Part shown: positions 6,372 through 12,399 of the stretch, one piece after another
How positions within the stretch are numbered: the stretch's first letter is position 1
How the letters are laid out: every line of letters begins with the position of its first letter
NCBI GenBank assembly: GCA_012519525.1
Contig: JAAYQB010000136.1
Location: 1-14,547 of the forward strand
Origin: Bacteroidales bacterium
Lineage (GTDB): Bacteria; Bacteroidota; Bacteroidia; Bacteroidales; WCHB1-69
Length of the DNA: 14,547 bases
Direction of reading: 5' to 3'
Notes under the pieces: generated by a model
What the model was told of the DNA's origin: nothing
Seen by the model: only the letters and a program-made list of their open reading frames with translations
The model's database searches: none
Position numbers and translations under genes: made by a program

Positions 6372-8432
6372 TTATTCTTGGTTTTTGTTTTCTTCTTCCT
6401 GATTATTTTCCTCTTCTTGAGTGTTTTCCGATTCCGGTTTTACATTTTTCCCCATCACTTTCGACTCTTCTTTCTCATCAAAAGGACGTTCGCCAAAGAC
6501 CGCCACCAAATCTTCTCTGTAAATAACTTCTTTTTCCAATAATTGTTGGGCTAATTGTGCCAATTGTTCTTTATGCTCAATCAATATGTTTTTAGCAACT
6601 TGATAAGCCGAATCAATTAATTTATGTACTTCTTCATCAATCAATTGTGCTGTAGCTTCACTATAAGGTTTGTTAAAAGAGTATTCGCTTTGCCCCGATG
6701 AATCGTAATAGCTCAGGTTGCCTATTTTTTCGTTTAATCCATAATAAGTAACCATGGCATACGCTTGTTTTGTAACTCTTTCCAAATCATTTAAAGCTCC
6801 TGTCGATATTTTTCCAAACACCACATCTTCGGCAGCTCTTCCGCCGAGCGTAGCCGAGAGTTCGTCCATCAATTGTTCGGTATTGGTAATTTGACGTTCT
6901 TCGGGTAAATACCAAGCAGCACCGAGCGATTTTCCGCGAGGCACTATGGTAACTTTTACCAAGGGAGATGCATGTTCTAAAAACCAACTCACAGTGGCAT
7001 GTCCTGCTTCGTGAAATGCAATTACTTCTTTTTCTTTGGGAGAAATAATTTTGCTTCTTCTTTCTAATCCTCCGATAATACGGTCGATAGCATCTAAGAA
7101 ATCTTGTTTTTGAATTTCGGATTTATCTTTTCGAGCGGCTATTAAAGCTGCCTCATTGCATACGTTGGCAATATCGGCACCCGAAAATCCCGGAGTTTGT
7201 CGAGCAAAAAACTCCAATTCTACATCTTTTCCTAATTTCAAAGCACGGCTATGTACTTGGAATATTTCTTTACGTTCTTCTACATCAGGAAGTTCTACGT
7301 GTATCTGTCGGTCGAAACGTCCTGCACGAAGCAAGGCTCTGTCTAAAATATCGGCTCTGTTCGTGGCTGCCAACATAATGATTCCTGCATTGGTAGAAAA
7401 GCCATCCATTTCGGTAAGCAGCTGATTAAGGGTGTTTTCTCTTTCATCATTAGCACCTGTCATAGCATTGCGACCGCGTGCTCTTCCTACGGCATCAATT
7501 TCATCAATAAAAATAATACAAGGGGCTTTTTCTTTCGCCGTTTTAAACAAATCGCGGACACGAGACGCTCCCACTCCGACAAACATTTCAACAAAATCAG
7601 AACCCGATAAAGAGAAAAAAGGCACTTTTGCTTCGCCGGCAACGGCTCTTGCCAACAATGTTTTCCCTGTTCCCGGAGGACCTATCAGCAAAGCACCTTT
7701 AGGAATTTTACCTCCTAAACTCGTATATCTTTTGGGATTTTTTAAAAAATCTACTATCTCAACGATTTCTTCTTTAGCACTTTCCAAACCTGCCACATCG
7801 TTAAAAGTAACATGAGGCTGATTGTTTTTATCGTAAAGCTGTGCTTTCGATTTTCCTATATTGAAAATCTGTCCGCCGGCACCGCCTCCGGCTCTTCCCA
7901 TACCCCGCATTGACCAATAGAACAAACCGAAAATCAGTAGAAAAGGCAATATCCAGCCGATGATTTCCCAGCCCCAACTTTTCGAATTGTCCGTAACGAC
8001 AACTATGCGTTTAAAATTCTTTTCGATTTCGTATTTTTCTTCTGCGGTTTTTCCTATGGTATCTCTACTAAACGCTTTGATTTCAGCGTCTTTAATTTCT
8101 TGACTAAAAGTAGCTATATCGCCTATTTCTATAAAATAATGAGGTCCCGATTTGCTGCGTTCAAAGGCTTTTTTATAAGCAGTATCGGCATTGATTTGCG
8201 AAGCTCTAATATAGATTTGTGCTTGCTCTTTTTGCTTCATTATCACAATTTTCTCTATATCTCCACGAGCTATCATCCTTTCTAACCTGATATTATCTAT
8301 CGACTCCATGGTCGGTTGCCAGCCCCATAAGCCAATGGTAATAATAGCTAAAGTCAATATTCCGTATATCCAATAAAAGTTAAAACCTTTTTTCTTGTTG
8401 TCTTTAGGTGTTGGCGTTTTTTTCTCTTCCAT
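6372..8432 (-). CDS. ftsH: ATP-dependent zinc metalloprotease FtsH
   Basis: A membrane-anchored AAA+ protease that unfolds and degrades membrane and short-lived cytosolic proteins as a hexamer. The domain order is complete in 686 residues. TM1 covers about 20-38 and a periplasmic domain about 40-150. TM2 covers about 154-174, followed by a glycine-rich linker. The Walker A motif GPPGTGKT is at 251-258, Walker B IIFIDE at 306-311, and the pore motif MFVGVGA near 283-289. The second region of homology, ATNRADILDRALLRAGRFDR, carries the arginine fingers. The zinc motif HEAGH is at 474-478 with the third ligand Asp549 in GALNDLERVT. The tail (about 653-686) is rich in Glu, Asn and Gln. It starts six bases after the rsfS stop, so the two are translated from one message. 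The rsfS-ftsH pairing is common in Bacteroidota. Confidence 0.98.
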   Translation of the reverse strand: MEEKKTPTPKDNKKKGFNFYWIYGILTLAIITIGLWGWQPTMESIDNIRLERMIARGDIEKIVIMKQKEQAQIYIRASQINADTAYKKAFERSKSGPHYFIEIGDIATFSQEIKDAEIKAFSRDTIGKTAEEKYEIEKNFKRIVVVTDNSKSWGWEIIGWILPFLLIFGLFYWSMRGMGRAGGGAGGQIFNIGKSKAQLYDKNNQPHVTFNDVAGLESAKEEIVEIVDFLKNPKRYTSLGGKIPKGALLIGPPGTGKTLLARAVAGEAKVPFFSLSGSDFVEMFVGVGASRVRDLFKTAKEKAPCIIFIDEIDAVGRARGRNAMTGANDERENTLNQLLTEMDGFSTNAGIIMLAATNRADILDRALLRAGRFDRQIHVELPDVEERKEIFQVHSRALKLGKDVELEFFARQTPGFSGADIANVCNEAALIAARKDKSEIQKQDFLDAIDRIIGGLERRSKIISPKEKEVIAFHEAGHATVSWFLEHASPLVKVTIVPRGKSLGAAWYLPEERQITNTEQLMDELSATLGGRAAEDVVFGKISTGALNDLERVTKQAYAMVTYYGLNEKIGNLSYYDSSGQSEYSFNKPYSEATAQLIDEEVHKLIDSAYQVAKNILIEHKEQLAQLAQQLLEKEVIYREDLVAVFGERPFDEKEESKVMGKNVKPESENTQEEENNQEEENKNQE

Positions 8433-8438
8433 ACATTA

Positions 8439-8846
8439 TTATTTATTTGTTGCACTTAAACGTATCATTGCAGCCGTATCATTCCAGAGATTCTCTAAAT
8501 CATAAAATTCTCGTTTTTCTCTCAAGAATATATGTACAATGATATGAAAATAATCTATTAATATCCATTCCGCATTTTTTTCTCCTTCGGTATGTCTTGG
8601 AATAATTTTTAATTTTTCTTTTACCGTTTTCATTACATTTTCACATAAAGTGCCGGCATGAACATTCGATGTTGCCGAACAAACAATGAATTTATCAAAC
8701 AACATGCCGAGATTAGAAGGAAAATCCATTTCAAGGATATTTTCAGCTTTTGTCTCTTCTAAAGCCTCTATTATTACTTGATTTAAATCCAATGCTTTAT
8801 GTTTTTTATGTTCTTTTTCAATTGTCTTTTTCGCAATTTTCGGCAT
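8439..8846 (-). CDS. rsfS: Ribosomal silencing factor RsfS
   Basis: RsfS (formerly YbeB/Iojap) binds ribosomal protein uL14 on the 50S subunit and blocks subunit joining when nutrients are short. The 135 residues include a basic N-terminal extension of about 18 residues that is not part of the core. The family pattern follows: DLNQVIIEALEETKAENI, then DKFIVCSATSNVHAGTLCENV (51-71). EGEKNAEWILIDYFHIIVHIF (86-106) and REFYDLENLWNDTAAM complete it. It is the first gene of the operon with ftsH, and a promoter box lies 17 bases upstream of the ATG. The aspartokinase gene is divergent from it across a 134-base gap. Confidence 0.95.
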   Translation of the reverse strand: MPKIAKKTIEKEHKKHKALDLNQVIIEALEETKAENILEMDFPSNLGMLFDKFIVCSATSNVHAGTLCENVMKTVKEKLKIIPRHTEGEKNAEWILIDYFHIIVHIFLREKREFYDLENLWNDTAAMIRLSATNK

Positions 8847-8862
8847 ATTAATTATTTTTGTG

Positions 8863-8870
8863 CAAAAATA
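8863..8870 (-). promoter_or_regulatory. -7 promoter box for rsfS-ftsH-yitT
   Basis: The minus strand reads TATTTTTG followed by CA, matching the Bacteroidota -7 element. It lies 16 bases from the rsfS start codon. It is the only promoter-like box found for the three-gene operon. Confidence 0.65.
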
Positions 8871-8953
8871 GTAAAATAATAAATATTAAAACCCATTTCT
8901 TTATAAGATTATAGTTTCAGTTTTTATAGCTTTTCATTTTAAGAAAAAAACAC

Positions 8954-8961
8954 TAATTTTG
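8954..8961 (+). promoter_or_regulatory. -7 promoter box for aspartokinase
   Basis: TAATTTTG followed by CA lies 19 bases before the aspartokinase ATG. AAGGA at 8973-8977 is a rare Shine-Dalgarno-like string here, only three bases from the ATG. The leader is too short for a lysine riboswitch. Confidence 0.65.
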
Positions 8962-8980
8962 CAGCATAAAACAAGGACAC

Positions 8981-10246
8981 ATGAAAATATTTAAATTTGG
9001 AGGAGCTTCGTCTCAAAATGCCAATGGCATACGCAACATAGTCAATATAATACGTGAGTTTTACGATAAAAACATCATCATTGTTATTTCGGCTATAGGG
9101 AAAACGACCAACGAGTTAGAAAGACTTGTTGCCGCTTTTTTTGCAAATAGTGAAGAAAAATACACTTTGTTGGACGAAATTGTCAGCAAACACAACGCCA
9201 TTATGGCTGAATTATTCGACAATACCGACAGTGCGGCTATAGCCGACATTCAATCTCAATTTCATTTACTTAAAAATTATTTGGGCAAAGAGCCGAGTGA
9301 AAATTACAACTTTGAATACGACCAAATCGTTCCCTTTGGTGAAATCATTGCTTCAAAAATCATTGCTCATTACCTGAACAAAGAAAAATTAACAAACCAT
9401 TGGTTAGACGCTCGCAAACTCATTATTACCGACAATAGTTACAGAGAAGGAGAAGTTAACTGGAAAAAAACGGAAAAGAAAATTCAAAAAACAATTCAGC
9501 GTTTCTTAGAAAACACCAATAATAAACAATTATTTGTTACACAAGGATTTATTGGCGGCACCACCGAAAACATTACTACCACTTTAGGACGAGAAGGTTC
9601 GGATTTTAGTGCCGCTATTTTCGCCTATTCTACCAATGCCGAAGGTGTAACCATTTGGAAAGATGTGGACGGCTTGTTAAATGCAGACCCTAAACAGTTT
9701 TCAGACACCGTTCAATTAGACAAAATTCCCTATTACGAAGCCATAGAATTGGCTTATTACGGTGCAAGTGTTATTCACCCTAAGACTATTAAGCCTTTGC
9801 AAAACAAAAACATACCTCTATATGTCAAATCTTTTATCCATTACAAAGATAAAGGAAGCATTATACACGATTTTACACAAAAAAAGAAAATACCGTGCTA
9901 TATCAAAAAAACAAACCAAATGTTGCTTTCCATTTCCCCTAAAGATTTTTCATTTATAGCAGAAGAAAATCTCTCGACTATTTTTGCCATCTTTGCTTTT
10001 TTTGGATTTAAAATCAATCTAATGCAAAATTCGGCGCTCAGTTTTTCCGTTTGTGTTGATGAACGCAGTAATTGGCAGGAACTGATTGAAGAACTACAAA
10101 CCGAATTTTATGTAAAATACAATAAAAATATAGAATTACTTACCATACGACATTATAATAAAAACAGCTTAACAAAAGAATTAAAAGATAAAAAAATCAT
10201 ATTGGAACAACGCAATCGTACAACTTTACAAGTAATTTTAAAATAG
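8981..10246 (+). CDS. lysC: Aspartate kinase, stand-alone
   Basis: Aspartokinase phosphorylates L-aspartate to aspartyl-4-phosphate, the first step toward lysine/diaminopimelate, threonine and methionine. This is a 421-residue monofunctional enzyme with no fused homoserine dehydrogenase. The amino-acid-kinase domain covers about 1-290. It has the opening motif KFGGASS (5-11), VISAIGKTTNEL (35-46), PFGE (118-121), GREGSD (203-208) and DVDGLLNADP (228-237). IELAYYGASVIHPKTIKPL follows. The C-terminal region (about 310-421) looks like one ACT domain plus a shortened second one, so feedback control by lysine or threonine may be weak or altered. The symbol lysC is by family analogy. The gene stands alone with its own promoter and is divergent from rsfS. 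Confidence 0.93.
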   Translation: MKIFKFGGASSQNANGIRNIVNIIREFYDKNIIIVISAIGKTTNELERLVAAFFANSEEKYTLLDEIVSKHNAIMAELFDNTDSAAIADIQSQFHLLKNYLGKEPSENYNFEYDQIVPFGEIIASKIIAHYLNKEKLTNHWLDARKLIITDNSYREGEVNWKKTEKKIQKTIQRFLENTNNKQLFVTQGFIGGTTENITTTLGREGSDFSAAIFAYSTNAEGVTIWKDVDGLLNADPKQFSDTVQLDKIPYYEAIELAYYGASVIHPKTIKPLQNKNIPLYVKSFIHYKDKGSIIHDFTQKKKIPCYIKKTNQMLLSISPKDFSFIAEENLSTIFAIFAFFGFKINLMQNSALSFSVCVDERSNWQELIEELQTEFYVKYNKNIELLTIRHYNKNSLTKELKDKKIILEQRNRTTLQVILK

Positions 10247-10323
10247 ATTAAAAACGGCAATGCACCACCTTATACTTTAAAAAAAATAAAACATCAAACA
10301 ATGAATGCTATAACAAAAAATAT

Positions 10324-10331
10324 TATCTTTG
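10324..10331 (+). promoter_or_regulatory. -7 promoter box for the small membrane-protein gene
   Basis: TATCTTTG followed by CA lies 45 bases before the ATG at 10377, giving a predicted leader of about 38 bases. It matches the TAnnTTTGCA form shared by the other promoters here. Confidence 0.55.
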
Positions 10332-10376
10332 CAAAACGAAAAATCCTTATAAATCAATTAATAAATAAATTTTAAC

Positions 10377-10676
10377 ATGAATTTTATAATATTATTATTT
10401 ATCATTTTTTATATTCTTGCGTTTTATTTTACAATTTTAGATATAAAAATATTAACAATACTGAATAAAAATAACATAAAAGCAAATTATTTCAACACTT
10501 TTTTTTCATATAATTTGTTTTTAGAATTTATAAAATCAAATAAAGTTGAAGATTCATTAAGGGGAAAATATATTAGATTATATAAAAAAGCTATTTGGAC
10601 AAAAAGGTTATGTTTATTGTTACTTCTTAGTCTTTTTATATTAATGCCTCTTTTGTCTGCATTAAAGCTGTGGTAG
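10377..10676 (+). CDS. Small two-helix membrane protein, unknown function
   Basis: A 99-residue protein with an N-terminal hydrophobic segment (about 2-22) and a C-terminal one (about 78-96). The loop between them is basic and polar, with NKNNIKANYF and LRGKYIRLYKKAIWTKR. I do not recognise a family. Its stop codon TAG (10674-10676) falls inside a 25-base repeat that recurs at 11465-11489, after the next gene. The natural C-terminus may therefore have been cut and replaced when that repeat arrived. A promoter box precedes it. The composition is very AT-rich, like its two right-hand neighbours. Confidence 0.65.
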   Translation: MNFIILLFIIFYILAFYFTILDIKILTILNKNNIKANYFNTFFSYNLFLEFIKSNKVEDSLRGKYIRLYKKAIWTKRLCLLLLLSLFILMPLLSALKLW

Positions 10677-10696
10677 TGTCCCATCTTATTCTTTTT
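10672..10696 (+). repeat. 25-base direct repeat, copy 1
   Basis: The sequence starts GGTAGTGTCCCATC and ends in five Ts. It recurs at 11465-11489 with two substitutions (10678 G to A, 10684 T to C). It includes the TAG stop of the small membrane-protein gene and runs directly into the CCGCAAAG repeat. The two copies are 793 bases apart and bracket the PH-like gene. Confidence 0.85.
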
Positions 10697-10783
10697 AACC
10701 GCAAAGAACGCAAAGATTCTACAAAGAACGCAAAGAAACTCTGCGACCTTAGCGCATTCTTTGGAAACTCTGCGGTAAAAAAA
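10692..10783. repeat. CCGCAAAG-type structured repeat element
   Basis: A 92-base GC-richer island in AT-rich sequence. It holds two copies of CAAAGAACGCAAAGA (10702-10716 and 10722-10736) and two copies of GAAACTCTGCG (10735-10745 and 10764-10774). Its ends are inverted: TTTTTAACCGCA at the left, TGCGGT plus seven As at the right. TTCTTTG at 10757-10763 can pair with either CAAAGAA. From memory, similar AACCGCAAAG repeats are dispersed in several environmental bacterial phyla; I could not verify this here. A 17-base piece recurs inverted at 12110-12126. Confidence 0.75.
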
Positions 10784-10814
10784 CAAAAGAAAGGTAAATA
10801 TTTATTTTTTATTG

Positions 10815-10844
10815 ATTGAAACAAATAAAAGTATATTTTTGCAA
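10815..10844 (+). repeat. 30-base perfect inverted repeat, left arm (carries promoter)
   Basis: Thirty bases from ATTGAAACAAATAAAA to TTTTTGCAA are identical to the reverse complement of 12052-12081. Weaker similarity (AAATATTT and T-rich spacer) extends the match outward. The arm includes the -7 box of the PH-like gene. Confidence 0.92.
10834..10841 (+). promoter_or_regulatory. -7 promoter box for the PH-like gene
   Basis: TATTTTTG followed by CA lies 28 bases before the ATG at 10870. It sits inside the 30-base inverted repeat, so the same box drives the inward-facing gene at the other end. A TTG at 10812-10814, 19 bases upstream, could be the -33 element; it lies just outside the perfect repeat. 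Confidence 0.65.
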
Positions 10845-10869
10845 CGTTAAAAAATAAAGTTAATTAAAT

Positions 10870-11454
10870 ATGGAGTATATAAACACTAAGAAATCGAATA
10901 ATGGGTTTTCTCCCTTTTTATTAATTTGGGTTGTTTTTGCTATTGTTTTCTTAGTAAAGGTTTTTATATTTGCTGGATTTAATTTTGCATTACTCCTTTT
11001 GCTTGTATTTCTAACTATTCCTATTTTGTATTTTCTTGATATTTTTTTGTGGCATATCATAGGCAAAGAGATTATTTACACTCAAGATAAAAAGTTAATA
11101 ATCAAAAAAGTGAATCGAATACGTCCGAGAAAGAAGAAAATTCGATTTGAAAAGATAGAAGATATTTATTTGTTGAGAGAAAAAGAGTTTTTAAAAAACA
11201 TTTATTCATCAATGTCTGCTTTTTGGGACTGGGATAAACAAGGTACTATCTGTATCAAGTATGATAATGGATGTAAATACTATATAGGTAGAAATCTTAA
11301 TGAGACAGAAGCAGAAGATTTATTAAGATTATTAAAATCAGAAATTCCTAATACTCCTGCAAATCCTACGATAAAATCGGAAATTATTGAATGGGTTGTT
11401 TTTGGAAGCGTTATTTTATTGATTGTTGTCATTGCAATAGGATTTATAATATAA
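10870..11454 (+). CDS. Membrane protein with bacterial PH-like domain
   Basis: A 194-residue protein. Two closely spaced hydrophobic segments (about 14-36 and 38-64) are followed by a soluble domain (about 65-158) and a C-terminal hydrophobic helix (about 172-194). The soluble part begins GKEIIYTQDKKLIIKKV and continues with KKIRFEKIEDIYLL. Then come QGTICIKYDNGCKYYIGRNL and ETEAEDLLRLL. This order of short beta strands ending in a helix, after a two-helix hairpin, matches bacterial PH-like (bPH/YcxB-type) membrane proteins. The assignment is by pattern only, and the ligand and role are unknown. The gene is bracketed by the 25-base direct repeats, driven from the inverted-repeat promoter, and converges on the secreted OmpA-like gene. 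A very basic patch (RIRPRKKK, 83-90) could face the membrane surface. Confidence 0.65.
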   Translation: MEYINTKKSNNGFSPFLLIWVVFAIVFLVKVFIFAGFNFALLLLLVFLTIPILYFLDIFLWHIIGKEIIYTQDKKLIIKKVNRIRPRKKKIRFEKIEDIYLLREKEFLKNIYSSMSAFWDWDKQGTICIKYDNGCKYYIGRNLNETEAEDLLRLLKSEIPNTPANPTIKSEIIEWVVFGSVILLIVVIAIGFII

Positions 11455-11584
11455 ATCAACTAACGGTAGTATCCCACCTTATTCTTTTTGGTTTATTTAA
11501 TAGTTTCAATACTATACTTTTGCACAATAGAATGTATTTCCATAAAATATTTCAGCACTATCTCAATCCATTATTCACGATTCC
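11455..11584. other. Convergent intergenic segment with second direct repeat and stray promoter-like box
   Basis: Sequence between two converging genes. It holds the second 25-base direct repeat (11465-11489) and then TACTTTTG plus CA at 11515-11522 on the plus strand, a good -7 match. Downstream of that box only a 33-codon open frame from 11533 is available, running antisense into the OmpA-like gene. This looks like the remnant of a further repeat-promoter-gene unit whose gene has been lost. No strong terminator hairpin is seen for either converging gene. Confidence 0.5.
11465..11489 (+). repeat. 25-base direct repeat, copy 2
   Basis: It matches 10672-10696 at 23 of 25 positions, in the same orientation. 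It begins 10 bases after the stop codon of the PH-like gene. Unlike copy 1, it is not followed by the CCGCAAAG element. Confidence 0.85.
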
Positions 11585-12034
11585 TTATTCTACAATGATT
11601 TCTATTCTAGAATTTCTGGATATATATATGTAGCCATTTTGTTCTTTTTCTTTGCAAGAAATGGGATTTGTTGAACCATTGCTAACTATATAATAATTTT
11701 TTAAACTTGTCTTTGCTGTCAATATTTTTTGAATATTATCGCATAAACGACCTGAAAGAGATGCACAAACGGAAGAATCTAATCCAAGGAAATTATTTAC
11801 TTCAATTCGAAATGTATTAGTATCGTTTAACTCAAACAATTTAACCATATCATCAAATTCATCGGGATTAACAAACTCATTCCCTCTGTTGAGAAAAAAT
11901 ACAGGTATATTTAAAATTATAACATCTCCTTTCCTTAGAAGCGGTTTATCAGTCGGATAACCATAATGCACATATTGAGAATATCCATAAATACTCAAAA
12001 AAACAAAAAACAATATACATACTAAATTTTTCAT
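11585..12034 (-). CDS. Secreted protein with degenerate OmpA-like C-terminal domain
   Basis: A 149-residue exported protein. A typical signal peptide (1-20, ending IYGYSQ) has no lipobox cysteine. The mature part follows the OmpA/MotB peptidoglycan-binding layout. GDVIILNIPVFFLNRGNEFV (36-55) fits the 'v.F..gs..l' strand, FRIEVNNF (75-82) the second strand, and SLSGRLCDNIQKIL (92-105) the 'LS..RA..V...L' helix. NGSTNPI (119-125) fits the 'Ge..Pi' turn, and SRNSRIEIIVE (139-149) the final 'NRRVei' strand. The residues that hold diaminopimelate in true OmpA domains appear lost: there is no GHTD-type Asp, and the helix Arg is out of register. Peptidoglycan binding is therefore doubtful. Its promoter lies in the right arm of the inverted repeat. 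Confidence 0.6.
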   Translation of the reverse strand: MKNLVCILFFVFLSIYGYSQYVHYGYPTDKPLLRKGDVIILNIPVFFLNRGNEFVNPDEFDDMVKLFELNDTNTFRIEVNNFLGLDSSVCASLSGRLCDNIQKILTAKTSLKNYYIVSNGSTNPISCKEKEQNGYIYISRNSRIEIIVE

Positions 12035-12051
12035 CTTGTCAATATTTTATT

Positions 12052-12081
12052 TTGCAAAAATATACTTTTATTTGTTTCAAT
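12052..12081 (-). repeat. 30-base perfect inverted repeat, right arm (carries promoter)
   Basis: Reverse complement of 10815-10844 with no mismatch. The outer ends of the two arms are about 1.27 kb apart. Both arms point their promoters inward. Confidence 0.92.
12055..12062 (-). promoter_or_regulatory. -7 promoter box for the secreted OmpA-like gene
   Basis: The minus strand reads TATTTTTG followed by CA, 20 bases before the start codon at 12034. It is identical, with 20 or more flanking bases, to the promoter of the PH-like gene. Confidence 0.65.
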
Positions 12082-12109
12082 AGAAAAAAAAGAAAACAAA
12101 TATTTCTTA

Positions 12110-12126
12110 TTCTTTGCGGTTAAAAA
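12110..12126 (-). repeat. Inverted fragment of the CCGCAAAG repeat
   Basis: The 17 bases TTCTTTGCGGTTAAAAA are the exact reverse complement of 10692-10708, the left end of the structured repeat. They lie outside the right promoter arm just as the full element lies outside the left arm, so the whole flank appears to be an inverted copy. Confidence 0.8.
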
Positions 12127-12344
12127 ACAACAAAATAGTATAATAATAACAAAAAAGAAAAAAACTTCTATCAAAAATTTTTTATACTGTTAAATCGGTC
12201 AATAACGATTATCTGTGTGAAAATCAATAAGTTGCATTTTTAAATACACTTCAAATAAAAAAAATCGCACAGCACAAAAAATATCTTTTAAAAAAAGATT
12301 TAATCATTTTCACTTTTAATGCACATCTATATGCTTTTTTTTTT

Positions 12345-12352
12345 TACTTTTG
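12345..12352 (+). promoter_or_regulatory. -7 promoter box for the PpiD-like gene
   Basis: TACTTTTG followed by CA lies 47 bases before the ATG at 12400, after a run of Ts. It matches the consensus of the other promoters in the window. Confidence 0.65.
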
Positions 12353-12399
12353 CACATTATAATAATATACAATTTTATTTAAGATACATTTATTAGATT

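Larger units (their letters stand above)
12035..12399. other. 365-base intergenic region before the PPIase gene
   Basis: AT-rich, with no credible coding sequence on either strand. The left part holds the promoter of the OmpA-like gene within the inverted-repeat arm (12052-12081) and a 17-base inverted match to the CCGCAAAG element (12110-12126). The middle holds only weak structure, such as a 5-bp stem AATCG/CGATT at 12193-12210. The right end holds the PPIase promoter. I see no RNA gene. Confidence 0.6.

Noticed and set aside
7432..7815. 127-codon plus-strand open frame inside ftsH
   Set aside because: Antisense shadow of the highly conserved AAA domain of ftsH.
10301..10375. 24-codon open frame (MNAITKNIIF...) ending one base before the ATG of the small membrane-protein gene
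   Set aside because: It contains the TATCTTTGCA promoter box, so it would lie mostly upstream of the transcript start. It has no recognisable features.
10692..10783. Possible CRISPR array (two 15-base repeats with a 5-base gap)
   Set aside because: Only two units, no spacer-length gap and no cas genes. It is better explained as a dispersed structured repeat.
10487..10824. Two minus-strand open frames of 99 and 62 codons over the CCGCAAAG repeat
   Set aside because: They read through the repeat element and antisense to the small membrane-protein gene. The repeated words (ECAKVAEFLCVLC and similar) are translations of the repeat, not a protein.
11391..11633. 80-codon plus-strand open frame
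   Set aside because: It overlaps the end of the PH-like gene in another frame and runs antisense into the OmpA-like gene. Its composition is unlike a real protein. Only the short part after the stray promoter box is mentioned, as a possible remnant.
10672..12126. Complete insertion sequence or transposon
   Set aside because: No transposase, integrase or recombinase frame exists in or next to the repeats. Only repeat remnants and short hypothetical genes are present.
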